From the NCBI GenBank assembly GCA_949987705.1, contig OX465283.1, positions 131,962,101 through 132,026,100 of the forward strand: DNA of 64,000 nucleotides, written 5' to 3'. This stretch comes from Thereva unica (lineage: Eukaryota > Arthropoda > Insecta > Diptera > Therevidae). How positions within the stretch are numbered: position 1 is the stretch's first letter; each line of letters opens with the position of its first letter. Position numbers and translations under genes: made by a program. Below, in pieces: positions 21,555-31,870 of this stretch. The notes below the pieces were generated by a model. The model ran no database searches. It saw only the letters and a list, made by a program, of their open reading frames with translations, and was not told the DNA's origin.

Positions 21555-22975
21555 GTAATACTCACTGTTATTTGTTATCACAAAAACACACATTCCATTT
21601 TCACTTTACTGAAATTTTCAACGTTATTAATTTAATAAATAATTATGATTGTAAATACTAAGATTAAATCTATTCATAAGTTTCTTGGAATAAGTCGATC
21701 GATTTTAATTAAAACCGAATTACAGGTCAGCTTCAAGAGTACATAGAAGATTATCTTATAAAAATTAAAATTTAAAAAAAAAACTTGAAACTGGAAACTT
21801 AAAAGTTTTAAAACTGCTCGAATTAAAAAAAATCGTTTTATTAAAGCCATACTAAAATTGTTGGATGAAATTCTACGAAATCGGAAATCTTATGCCGTTT
21901 TCAGTGGATGATTTTTCTTTTTCTTTGTATTTTTTATCTCTAATGGATTCTTTGGAATTAAATTTATTTTAAGAAAGATAAAAAAAGTGGTTGTTCCTTA
22001 TACTTGGAAAATTAAAAATTAAGACACCCACTAAATCAGGAATAGGCTTACGACTCTAGATTTTTTAGTCCGGATATTTTTTTTTCTTTTCTTAAAATTG
22101 GTAAATTTTTAATTCGTTTTTAATTTGCTGATACATAGTAAAAATCCGAGAAATCAACTTCATATTTCAGTATACCAGAAAAACATTTTTAGAAATAAAC
22201 TATTTATACAAATGCGACCATTGTCAGTGTTCCATTTATAACAGTTTTGCATACCATAATGTTCAGAATTGCGACATAAAGCCGGCTGATGAGTTTAGCG
22301 GGGATACTGTCAGATTGAATGGTTACGAAAATCTTAAAACCTTGCCTCTGTGAATAGATAAGAGAGTATATCCTGAATTTAAACTCGAGTGCCACAAGAT
22401 GGTTTGTATAGTACACGAAGACATTGGCACTTTTTTAGTATAAAGTTCAGCTTGAGTCCTCTAGCTACTGCATTTAAGAAGAAGTGTAACCCTTAGCACC
22501 AGAGTAAAAATAAAAAAATGGGCTTAAAACGGGCGAACACTGGCCGCTTTTATTTTTAAGGGGCATATGACGGCCGTAGAACTTTTAACCATTTTTAATG
22601 GGAGCACGTATAGTCGAAGAACCGACCGCTGAAAACCCTATGTTATCGGGAAGAACAAAACAACACCTATTGGAAGTAGCATTAGAGGTAGGAGAATACT
22701 TTAGTCGTGAACTAAAGTGTGGCCTCATGTGGGAGAATAGGTAATATTAGTGGTGGTTTTTTTATGCAACCCTATGTTATCGGCAAGAATGATAATTTTT
22801 TTTTAATTGAAATATAAGCGTAGGATCTGCCGCGAAACGGCAAATTCGGCTTGGCACAGTGCGCGATTTTGCGGATTTCCACGGACGGCCAACGTCCTCG
22901 AACGACCTCGGAACGCACCGAGACTCTTATAACGGCGCGTGTCGGTCTATGTGGGCCTTGAGATTCGAAGTTATT
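21555..22975. other. No gene recognised; one short duplicated motif
   Basis: AT-rich to about 22.2 kb. AACCCTATGTTATCGG(G/C)AAGAA occurs at about 22634 and again at about 22771, suggesting remnants of one dispersed repeat. A GC-rich block at 22820-22960 shares CGACCTCGGA with 23440-23460, on the other side of the copia fragment. No protein motif was found. Confidence 0.35.
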
Positions 22976-23400
22976 TTAAACGATTATTATAGTTTTTGAG
23001 TACCTATCTTTTAGCTCTGGCTCAATGAAAACATCATCTCTGCTAACGAACCCCTTTCTGGTCTTTGGATTGTATTGTCGAAATCCTTTTGTAAGTTCGC
23101 TGTATCCCATGAATATGCACTCGCTAGATTTTTCAGCCAATTTATTTTGCTGCATTCTCTGCAACCAAACACAGATTCAGCTTTGTATTTCACCAAAGTT
23201 CTTCTGTTGTGATGCTCTTGATGCCACAGCATGGGATTCGCTTAATCAAATACCCCGCTGTGATTCTTGCCGCTACCTTAAAATTTAAACTTAAACCGCT
23301 GACTTTGAGCATGGGTCGTACCTTTTCCATAATGATACGCTTCATCCTTTTTGCAACTCCATTTTGTTCAAGTGAGTGTGGTACTGTCATCTGACTTTGT
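22976..23400 (-). pseudogene. Ty1/copia integrase C-terminal fragment
   Basis: The minus strand reads VPHSLEQNGVAKRMKRIIME (copia integrase PYTPEQNGVAER box), then FKVAARITAGYLIKRIPCC, a frameshift near 23190, then SSECIFMGYSELTKGFRQYN and PKTRKGFVSRDDVFIE. The last two are the ECIFVGYS...KGYR and ...VFDE segments at the end of copia integrase. The integrase catalytic core upstream and the RT downstream are absent. The fragment is flanked by GC-rich non-coding blocks. Confidence 0.88.
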
Positions 23401-23799
23401 ATGAAGGTGAAAGGAGTGTTATATCTACGGTTTATACGGACGACCTCGGACCACACCGCACCAGCTTGCACTGGCACTTTGAAGCTACCCACTCGTGGAG
23501 CATACTACGCACCAATATAGACCTTCACGGATGGTGTGACGTCCGCCTCTGTCCGCAAATCCGCGCAACGTGGGAAGTTAGCTAAAGGTGCGATGCCTCC
23601 TACCATCAAGCGTCCAAAGTTGTTCAGCGTCGCGTAGAACTGACTTTCACCTGCTGCATCGAAAGAGTGAAAGCCGCCAGCGCAAAACAGACAAACGGAG
23701 GGCGATTTCCGCTCTTTAATCGTTTTTATGTGCCGGCTCTTTTTATACGCTTATTAGATTAACGTGTATGTTGTTTGTTGTATATAAACAAATCTTGCA

Positions 23800-24130
23800 A
23801 CTTGATTTTAACCCACTTCCATATAACCGATCAACTTGAAATTTTGCACATACATACATACATATGTATATTTCGTGGGACAATGAAATCTGACCATTGT
23901 GTAAAAAGATTAATATGACATGGGTATCAAATGAAGGTATGACTAATAGAATGCTATTAGCTGTGTGGCGTCATTCCAAATTCAAAATGGCGGCCATTAC
24001 AAAATGGCGGTTTCCTTTTTCTTTAAAACGCCCTCTGTGTGGGTATCAAATAAATGTGTGTGACGAGTAAAGTAGCTACAGTAAGTTGCGTAACGTCATT
24101 TTAAATCTTATATGACGGTCACAAAAAAAG
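23800..24130 (+). repeat. Degenerate tandem repeat, about 114-bp unit
   Basis: GGGTATCAAAT occurs at about 23927 and about 24041. Each is followed by similar sequence (GACNA-GTA-AGTAGC-, GCGTCATT, then an AAATGGCGG or ATGACGG block). A preceding partial unit carries CTTGAAATTTTGCACA and an ACATACATACATACATATG microsatellite. There is no ORF. Such GGTATCAAATGAA motifs are common in dispersed insect repeats. Confidence 0.6.
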
Positions 24131-24199
24131 GCTGAAGTCATATAATAGACTAAAAAGTAGAAAATAAAAATATAGTTTAAAAAAACTAAATAATATTAG

Positions 24200-24605
24200 A
24201 GTCTCAGTTGGACTGAGAAGCATTTACCATTGGTCAGTGGCTCAGCTAAGACATACAGACATACAAATATTAAACAACATATAAGAGCACAAAACATCAA
24301 ACAGAGAAGCGTGCAAAAAAAGGGAGTGGGGCAGGGAGTCATGCCACATTAAGAGTCCTTTTAAGGAAAACTTCACTATTTATCAAGCTAAAAACACTCT
24401 TTTTTTGTTAGTATTTATAAGCATGCGATTAACCGGTTCGAACATGCCATAATTGGTTTTAGAGGAATAAATGTGCAAGAGAGATTCACCTCTCTGTTTG
24501 TAGTTATTCACTCTAAATGACGTGCGGCTTCTTAAGAAACCTGAGTCCACCTTTTCATTCATCAGCCGATGAACGAATATAACGTCAGCCATCTCGCGAC
24601 GCTTA
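24200..24605 (-). pseudogene. Jockey-type LINE, copy 2, C-terminus and 3' UTR
   Basis: The minus strand reads REMADVIFVHRLMNEKVDSG, FLRSRTSFRVNNYKQRGESL and NYGMFEPVNRMLIN (to 24383), a typical Jockey-clade C-terminus. A 3' UTR extends to about 24180 with T-rich sequence on the minus strand. It joins the upstream part at 25042 across a PIF/Harbinger MITE: removing that MITE restores alignment with Jockey copy 1. Confidence 0.85.
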
Positions 24606-25041
24606 AGCCTCAATTATACTGAACGCAAAGGACCGGATTGAAATGTCAAAAGGAGTTTCATTACAGATAAATTGTATTGAAGTGGTTATACTGGACGCAA
24701 CGCAACGGAACGGACCGGATCAAAGTTTCAAAACTTTGGAACTTGAAGGAACCGACGGATTGAAGTGTCAAAAGCAGCATTAAAAACAGCTGATTTCGTC
24801 ATTTCTTATTTAGCCCAAAATGTAGTCAGAGTTTTTTGTTAAATTTATAAATGAAGTGGAACATAATGAAATTCTTTATAATAAAAAATTGCACGGATAT
24901 GAAAATTTTAAGCATAAGTCCAAAATTTGGCGAAAATTGCTGAAAAAAGTGACATTTGAGTACTTTCGATTCCGTCAGTATAACCAGTATATTTCCATTC
25001 TGTTAATTCTGCATTCCGTTGCGTCCAGTATAATTCAGGCT
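24606..25041. mobile_element. PIF/Harbinger-type MITE with TTA TSD and MADF remnant
   Basis: The left end AGCCTCAATTATACTGAACG (24606) and the inverted right end AGCCTGAATTATACTGGACG (25041 backwards) match at 18 of 20 positions. The element is flanked by TTA at 24603-24605 and 25042-25044, the Harbinger target duplication. Inside is a MADF-domain remnant (24820-24970). PIF/Harbinger elements encode a MADF/Myb-like second protein, so ends, TSD and cargo agree. A subterminal repeat of the left end (ATACTGGACGCAACG) lies at about 24690. It is inserted in Jockey copy 2. Confidence 0.92.
24820..24970 (+). pseudogene. MADF DNA-binding domain remnant (Harbinger protein 2)
   Basis: Reading from ATG 24820 gives a stop at codon 2, then SEFFVKFINEVEHNEILYNK and KLHGYENFKHKSKIWRKLLK. 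This fits the start of a MADF domain (FI..VE....LYN....Y.......W..I). The MADF C-terminal half is missing. It is too short to be functional. The orientation is plus, opposite to the surrounding LINE. Confidence 0.7.
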
Positions 25042-25625
25042 TTATTGAGAGAGCTTACGTTGAGCAATTTAAGTCTCCTCTCATAAGACGGAAGAGTAAG
25101 TGGCTCATCCCACGGGAGGTGGCTGAGTGCAAATCGGACGAACTTCCTTTGAACCGATTCGATTCAACCAACATGGGAGGAGTAGTAAAGAGACCATACC
25201 GGGGAGGCGAATTCAAGCAAAGGCCTAACCAAAGATACGTACAAGTGTTTAGTTATGAGATGGTTGTTGGATTCCTTGGACTTTCTTTTTATAAATTCCA
25301 GGACCGAATTGCCCTTGGAGGAGCTATAATTGATGTGGGTGGAGAAGTCCAACTTACTTTATAACAACCTAACCCCTAGATCAATTACAGATTTAGCGCG
25401 GGAGACCCTGTTGCCAAGAAAAGTGTTGTCATAAGTTATAACACCACGTTTCCTACAAAAAGTCATGATTTCACATTTACTAATATTAAGGACCAGGTTG
25501 TTGTTGGAACACCAAGAATAGAAGTTGTTTAGGTAGAAGTTTACAATCCTCTATACTCTTTATGTGGCGATGCAGTTTGATGTCATCAGCGTAAATAAAG
25601 ATTTTACAGTGCCTTCGAAAGGTAA
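25042..25625 (-). pseudogene. Jockey-type LINE, copy 2, RT C-terminal part
   Basis: The minus strand reads HCKIFIYADDIKLHRHIKSI (catalytic YADD), then LDFSTHINYSSSKGNSVLEF, HLYVSLVRPLLEFASPVWS, and IESVQRKFVRFALSHLPWDE to LPSYERRLKLLNVSSLN at 25045. This is a clear Jockey-clade order (SLVRPLLEFASPVWSPY and VQRKFVRFAL boxes). It is cut at the upstream side by a LINE 3' end and at the downstream side by the Harbinger MITE. Confidence 0.9.
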
Positions 25626-25885
25626 CAATATCATCAATTCATCATAATTAGCTCCGCAGCCTGTTATTGGCCTTGGATTCCTGCAACACCCTTCTACAGA
25701 ACTGTCGGTCCCTGGCTTGAAGTCCCCAATTTCTTACACCTAGGGTTCGTAGATCTTATTCTACGCTATCTGTATATCTCTTTTTTGGAAGTACCGTACC
25801 TCTGTGTAAGTCTGGCAAGAGCTGCTACGTTCCACATGTCCACGGATTTTGTCAGTTTTTATAGGTTTTATGATGTTTGGATCTT
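25626..25885 (-). mobile_element. 3' end of another LINE nested in Jockey copy 2
   Basis: The minus strand reads PIKTDKIRGHVERSS (GHVERM-like box) and, in the next frame, DLRTLGVRNWGLQARDRQFC then RRVLQESKANNRLRS and a stop. This is the conserved C-terminus of GHVERM-type LINEs. It is followed by ATGATGAATTGATGATATTG, a short-repeat tail as in RTE-type elements. The fragment sits inside RT motif B-C of Jockey copy 2 and is 5'-truncated. Confidence 0.75.
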
Positions 25886-26290
25886 TATACAACTGATACA
25901 GTTCGACAATTGATAAAATAAAAAGGAGAGGGACAAGATGACTGCCTTGCGGGACACCAGAGGATGCTTCGATATTTTTAATTTTGACTCCGCGGCATAG
26001 AACCTGATACGTTTTGTCGGCTAAGTACGACTGGAACCATACCACAAGGGTATGCGGAAAGCATAATTTCTTCAGTTTAAGAACTATAATAGAGTGAGAG
26101 AGCTTGTCGAAAGACTTTCTGAAGTTTCTGAAGTCTGTGTAAACACAGTCAGTTTGGCAGCCAGTGGCAAAAGCCTCGAACTGCGTGTGAAGAGAGCTCC
26201 AGTAAATAAGTAGTAGCGGAACTAGCTACAAGAAATCCATGTTAGTTTGTAGAGATAAGACTCTTGCAGCTAGGGGCGATAGCATAATAA
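25886..26290 (-). pseudogene. Jockey-type LINE, copy 2, RT palm
   Basis: The minus strand reads CVYTDFRNFRKSFDKLSHSI (motif A; the AF of SKAFDKLSH is altered by a local TTCAGAAAC duplication), VVWFQSYLADKTYQVLCRGV and IEASSGVPQGSHLVPLLFIL (motif B). The 5' end near 26290 is ragged (HGFLVASSATTYLLELSS-like with frameshifts). It continues into 25042-25625 once the nested LINE end is removed. Confidence 0.88.
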
Positions 26291-27206
26291 ATAATGGATT
26301 CGAAGAGTTCATAATTGGTCTATAAATGCGCTTTTACTTTGAAATTAACTAAAAAGTAAAAAATAATTTTGAATGTAAATTACTTATTGCTCCAGCCGAT
26401 ATGTGGAAACAACGTAGCCTTCGAAATGTAAAAAAGCGTGGGGCGCTAAGTTCCGGTGTTAACAAAATAAGAATATGGGTAACGAGTCCCACGCAAAGAG
26501 CCCACCCACAGCAAGAAATACTAGAAACCGAAGTAGAGTGGTGCGTTTACAAACTTGAATGTGGGTAAAAGTTGGATATTCGGCAAAGAACTCAGGACAG
26601 AAGTTTGCATTTATAAATGTTATTATGATTCACATTCATTGTTCGCTAATAATTAAAGAATTTGCATGGAACGATATTTATTTGTTATGCTGGGGCAGAT
26701 TTTATCTCGCAATTTGTAAATGCTAAAGAAGCGATGTAATAAGACATTTCTAGGAAGCGAGTTACTCACATAATACCATGTGTGTAGAAAATATATCACT
26801 TTGTAAAAAATAAAGAATTTAAAAAAAAAATCAAATTCTTCGAAAAAGTACAAACGTAAAGTTTTGATTGCTATATGAATTGTAGCTGAAAGGCATGAAA
26901 ATTCTGCATGAGCAAGTTTCTTCTTTGAAATATGTCAAATTCCAATGTTACAACTTCACCTTTCTGTATGTTTGTTACACTTCCAAAGTGTTATTCCGGC
27001 CTTCTGGCAAGTGTCAGATATAATTCGGAATAGTCTAGTAGATCGTATCAAAACTTTTTGTGTCACTTTACCAAGTAGAGAAAAATATGCGATGACAATG
27101 AAAAGTTAGACTTAGTTACAAAGGTTGGCCTGGCAGGACCTTTTGACCAAATTATTGTTTATTGGAGTAAGGGAAATACATAAAAAATCATGATGAAACA
27201 TGTCAA
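26291..27206. other. No gene recognised
   Basis: AT-rich with T-rich and A-rich runs near 26650-26850 and 27220. The only ORFs are Phe-rich and under 70 codons. No element ends were seen. Confidence 0.35.
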
Positions 27207-27620
27207 TCAGAGTTGTTCGAAAAAAAAAAATAAAAATTTATTACAAGGACTCTCTACATTTAATACAATTTTTCTTGCCGGTCTTATGTGACCATTATTC
27301 ACTATCATTTTAATAAAATGTCGCTTTCTACATAACAGAAATAATTCAACATTTTCTTTTTCGTGTGCCATCAAATCTAAATCCTTTTTGGCATTCTCCC
27401 TCTTAGCTTCCAAAGCCTAAGACAATACCTTATCCATAAAATGTAAGTTTTTTCGTTCGTTAAAATTGTCGTCCATCAGAAGTAATTTGCACGATTCTGT
27501 CGCTTCTAACAAATGACAACACGATCCACTTAACACATGATTAAGGACGAAAGAGAAATCCTTCAAGACTGACCAAAGAATTCGCCTTGAGGCTTCAATT
27601 TATCACAACATCCTTAATAT
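27207..27620 (-). CDS. Unrecognised degenerate ORF
   Basis: A minus-strand frame is open for about 130 codons apart from one TAG near 27418. It reads RRILWSVLKDFSFVLNHVLS, CCHLLEATESCKLLLMDDNF, then Lys/Glu-rich AKRENAKKDLDLMAHEKENV and FLLCRKRHFIKMIVNNG. The heptad-like charged stretch suggests a short coiled coil. I do not recognise the family. The balanced amino-acid composition argues for former coding sequence, probably of a mobile element. It is preceded upstream by two stops. Confidence 0.35.
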
Positions 27621-28829
27621 TTCAAGTACATGGGGCCAATCTAACACACTGCCAGCATCTATAGCAGCCACATAGCCAAGGGATCGGAACTGGCCCAAAT
27701 ACAAGATTTTTAGTGTCACAAAGTGACATATTCCCCCCCGAAAAAAAGGACTTTTACACGTCTACCGTTCCTGAATCTTTAAGAGGAGATTCGGGGAACA
27801 GCAGAACAAAAAAAAGGAACCACCCGAATTTTATTTTCGTAGATATTTTTTTTTGTCGGCAATTTTTCACGCCAGCCTACCAGGATGTCCCCTTTACAAT
27901 TTATTATGGGAGCTGTTGCGGGAAAATATTTTTTTCTCTCCACTTTTTGATATCTATTCTCAAGGCTTCAATGGGAAATGGGGATGAATTTAAATCGACC
28001 TGCAAAATATCAGTCTTTCAGGGTATGATGACTAGAAGGACTCGTCGGTGTAATATAGATTCCTTCTAGAAGGTACCCTGGACCGTTTTTAGAAACTTTT
28101 TAAGCCATTTGTTGAACAAATCCTTTTCCTTTTTGAAGAACAATTTTCCGCCGGAGCAGCGACATTTGCTGTGATGGGTGTGGATCTAATGCGGGTTGAG
28201 CTAACATAAAACAAGGAAATAAAAAGGAAAGAGGAGAGATTTCTTGTTCTTGAATTTTCAAAGTGCCGAGGTCTTTAAGGCAAGTGGCTATGATGGAGCC
28301 CGGTCTACATTCGGGGAATGATTTTTTTTTGTTAGTAAAAAGGAGAAATTGAAACGTTATCTGATAAGTGGATGATGTCGATTGTCTTTGTATCTATAAA
28401 ATGGCAAATGTACCAATGAAATATCCTTCTTGGAACCTTTTTCTTCAAGGATCTTATATATTTGCGCTGGGAATTCGTAAAAGGGTTCCAGAGAAAACAA
28501 TGACTTATAAAAGTGCTTTTAAATCAAATTTAAAGAATATTTGCCATATGTCAGTATCAAGTGTTGCTGACACTAATGTGGAGCAATATATTTTTATATT
28601 TTTTAAAGAGAACAAAATCCGTAGTTATTATAACTTCTGAGCAAGGTTGAATGTTGTTCAATTATTATTTAACGTTGTCTTTGATAAAAACCATAAAATT
28701 TGTTTATGTACCTAAAGGTCACTTTAATTTCTAAACATTTATACCACACATATAATATATATTTGGTGAAAATCTGTAATATTTAAACTTAGTATTTTGA
28801 AACCTTAAAAACCGTAAAAACGGATCAGT
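27621..28829. other. No gene recognised
   Basis: Contains two plus-strand ORFs, 27713-28069 (118 codons) and 28368-28640 (90 codons), neither with known motifs. The second has an ordinary amino-acid mix (KMANVPMKYPSWNLFLQGSY) and could be an old exon or a transposon piece. I cannot choose. Confidence 0.3.
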
Positions 28830-29150
28830 GAGTTACACTTACTTTTGAGTGGTAAATAGCAAAAACTAAGGCTGGAGTCTTGAAGTGTTAGACGAGGATT
28901 TTTTTAAGAAACTTTTGGAAATGTTAAAAATGTCCAGAAAAGAGGACCTTACCTACTCTTGGAGTTAGAGTGAAAAAAGTGACAAAAATTGTTAAAATAC
29001 TGAAAAGTGATATCTATTTTTGAATGGCAAATAGCAAAAAAAAACAAGTCAGCTGGATTCTTGGAGTGCTTTCAGACAACTTTTGAGGATATTAAAAAAG
29101 TTCAGAACAAAGGACCTTAAAGATATGCTTTTTGAGTTACAGTGAAATAT
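28830..29150 (+). repeat. Two-unit degenerate tandem duplication, about 174 bp
   Basis: Landmarks recur in the same order with an offset of about 174 bp: TTTTGAGTGGTAAATAGC then TTTTTGAATGGCAAATAGC; GGAGTCTTGAAGTG then GGATTCTTGGAGTG; AACTTTTGGAAAT then AACTTTTGAGGAT; AGAGGACCTTA then AAAGGACCTTA. Non-coding. Confidence 0.75.
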
Positions 29151-29544
29151 GTGGAAAATATTGTTTTTAAGTAACTTTCTGTTTTTTTCATCGTACACTA
29201 TTGTTTTTATTAATGGAACAAAAGCCGCATTCCTTACGATTACCCTAAGGTACCCTATTGGTGGAAATCTACATACCTTTGTGTCATTACCTTTTTATTC
29301 TTAATCATTAAACTACATTTTTCCCCAAAACCAAAATTCATAACGCCATATCTCGAAAATGGGCAGAAATCCCCCCTGACTCTCTGCCTTTTTGGGGTTT
29401 CAGCGATCATTGTTTGCCTACTATCTAAAATTACCGGACCGGACACCGTGTATAATAAATGAAAATTATGGCAGCTTATGGCTTACTTCGTAAGTATTGC
29501 GTAAATAGCAAACGTGTGTCTGTGAGTCCCACATCCAACTTAAT
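29151..29544. other. No gene recognised
   Basis: Spacer before the gypsy fragment, with no motif. It contains GCCATATCTCGAAAATGGGC, a common type of sequence in insect repeats. Confidence 0.3.
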
Positions 29545-30260
29545 TTGGAAATTGGGCAAACAAATATTTCTGGCCAGAGATCTACTAAGGCTGATTCTGC
29601 AATAAGTGGCCTTGGTTGTCAAAAATCTGAAGTTTCGAGATGCACAAAGCCCGCATTCAAGTTTCCGAACAATGGATTCGACCAAATACATATCACAATC
29701 TTGTGGTACACTGAACCAAAATACTTTGTCACTTAATACAACGCACGATTCGCTGTTCTCCTCGAAATCGCTACTGATCAGGGTACGCAATTCGAATCAA
29801 AACAATTCAGCGAATTTCTCCAATTGATCTAATCGGAAGGAGTTAGGATAACCTCCTATCATCCGCATGCAAACGGGATGGTCGAAAAGTTCCACGGAAA
29901 CTTAACGTTACTGTATTGAAAACTAGCTCTTTGTCATATTAGGCGTCCGAACGGCAATCAAGACCGACTTGCACTTGCCTGTCTATGATCAGAATCTCTG
30001 GCTTTCTAATCCGATTTTCCAGCCAGATGAAAATCCAATAAAAGACTCCGAATTTCTACCCCGTCTTCGTTGGCATATATAGAAATTCAACAACAGCAGA
30101 ATAATTTTTACCGATATTCCTGTAGGCATAGTTATACGAATCAAGCGTGCTTGAAAACCTTACTAACCTTCATACGAAGAGCCATACCAAGTATTCCAAA
30201 GATTATGAAAACAGAAACACTTTAAATTGAAGCTCAGGAACAAGTAAACTTTTTACATAG
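29545..30260 (+). pseudogene. Ty3/gypsy integrase fragment
   Basis: The plus strand reads LGCQKSEVSRCTKPAFKFPN then NGFDQIHITIL (the integrase N-domain to core junction, C..CQ.SKV.RH......F.P....F.H.H.DI). It continues with IATDQGTQFESKQFSEFLQL, a stop, then VRITSYHPHANGMVEKFHG, the catalytic core DQGTQFES...YHPQANGMVERFH. Farther on, LKTDLHLPVYDQNLWL and YEEPYQVFQ match the integrase C-terminal GPY/F-like region. Several frameshifts and stops are present. LTRs and RT are not found nearby. Confidence 0.85.
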
Positions 30261-30479
30261 GCCAATCAAATTATGGAAAAAATAGGAAAAACTCCATAGA
30301 ACTTGGAAAGTTTCCAAAATGGCGTCAAAAAGGGGCCAAAACCGGATTTTCGCGTTCTTAAAAAGAGACTAGACTCTGCACAAAAAAGCCTTTATTTTTT
30401 AGATAGTTGGTGCTTTTGAAAAATTTGTCCCATTCCGTACAATTAAAATCTATCCCAAGCGCTGGCCTGGTTAAATCCT

Positions 30480-31135
30480 GAAATACATTTCTTTACCATC
30501 TACATCTGAAGCTGTTCGTATAAAAAAATGCGTAATAAAACGGTTGCTCTTCTACGATTAGCTACACAATCATATGCTACAAATCAGCTTGACACTAATC
30601 TACCTTCAAAAAAATTTTGGGGCAATATTCGTAATCTAGGTACATGATTCTCAATAAGCGTTCTTAGAGCCCAATATTTTAAACGAGTTCTTTTCATCCA
30701 ATCTTGAAAGTAACTCTACTCCACTTGAAGGTAACTATATTTTTGAGCCACTTGATAACGATAAAATACGCTAAAATCGATATCTCTAAAGCGTTTGACT
30801 CAATTAACCACTTCATGTTACTTGAAAAATTAGGCAGAAATTTTGGGCTCGGCCCTACTGCAGTGAAACTTTTTGAAAACTATCTTCAGCAGCGTTCCCA
30901 AACTATTAAAGTACAAGAATCCTTCACCGAACCAGCGCTTTTTCATTGCGTAATACCTCAAGGCTCTATCCTGGGCCCCTTGCTTTTCAGTCTTTATATA
31001 AACGACCTTCCAAAAGTCAAACATTCTTCTATTCATTTATATGCCGATGAGTTGCAGATCTATTTAAGCAAACCTTTTGAACTTATAGAGGAATATACTG
31101 TTCAGCTTAACAGTGATCTGAAACGCGTGGCTCGA
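30480..31135 (+). pseudogene. CR1-type LINE reverse transcriptase
   Basis: The linker RNKTVALLRLATQSYATNQL and KKFWGNIRNLG (near 30530-30640) and LNEFFSSNLESNSTPLEG precede the RT. The RT follows: KIDISKAFDSINHFMLLEKL (motif A), FENYLQQRSQTIKVQESF, VIPQGSILGPLLFSLYINDL (motif B) and IHLYADELQIYLSKPFELIE, where the catalytic YADD is YADE. It then ends abruptly near 31130 (LNSDLKRVA), losing the thumb. The RT frame is open for 159 codons, the longest intact LINE frame in the window. Confidence 0.9.
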
Positions 31136-31759
31136 GAGCGGCAGGTCCAAAAGCGTGCCACCACTACCGCCGAGATCCAGTAATGTGTTCATTTATTTCG
31201 TCATTAAATAATAATACAATACTAGACGCATTGCGGCATGTGCACTTGAAGGTAAACTAAGCTTTTGTTTTAAAAACCATATAAGGCAGCCGCAAAGGAC
31301 GCTTTATTATACTTTTGCATCTGCTGCTCCAATTTACACTTCTTCTTCTTCTTTTTTCAACCGTTAGCTGGCGGTCCGAGCGGGACGTTCCCGCAACGTA
31401 TAGGCTGCTGTCGGTGCCGCTTTGAAAAATGCGGTTTCTTTCCTAGTTTCTTCGGTTTCCCGATTCTGGTCAATTCTGCAGGTCGACCACCCTCCTCCTT
31501 TCACACCCTGGATTTGGAACCAGGCGACGGCGAATTTCAATTTACACTAGTATTCCTTCAGCAGCAGCAGAATCTGTTTACTAGAAGAGAGGGATAGAAA
31601 AGGCAAGAGGACGAGTGCTGCATAGTGCTCACCAGAAAATTTTGACCTTCCCATAAGATGCATGTTTTATGGCAAAAGCTCGAGTTCGGTTTGCCTTCGT
31701 GGACTATTCGGAAATTTTCGTGAGACCCTGCAAAAAATATGGTTCTCAGGTTGATTTTT
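31136..31759. other. No gene recognised; probably non-autonomous Helitron body
   Basis: A CTTCTTCTTCTT microsatellite lies at about 31338-31352, followed by GC-richer non-coding sequence (31360-31560) and a CAGCAGCAGCAG run at about 31561. Since a Helitron 3' end lies at 31870, part of this may be its body. The 5' TC end cannot be fixed. Confidence 0.35.
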
Positions 31760-31870
31760 TCTCATTTTAACTTTGTTAACATATTTCCAATAGCTTTTTA
31801 CAAACTCCCAAACCTTTATAAACGAATTTATTGAAATTTGGACAGGACAACTGTTTGACGGGTCAGCTAG
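31760..31870 (+). mobile_element. Helitron 3' terminal region
   Basis: Shares about 110 bp with the 3' end of the Helitron at 58.1 kb (minus): CATTTCCAATAGCTTTT-like sequence, then TTTATTGAAATTTGGACAGG, then GGGTCAGCTAG. It ends CTAG followed by T (31867-31871), the CTRR|T terminus of Helitrons. No Rep/helicase sequence is recognised upstream here, so this is a non-autonomous or truncated copy. Confidence 0.78.
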
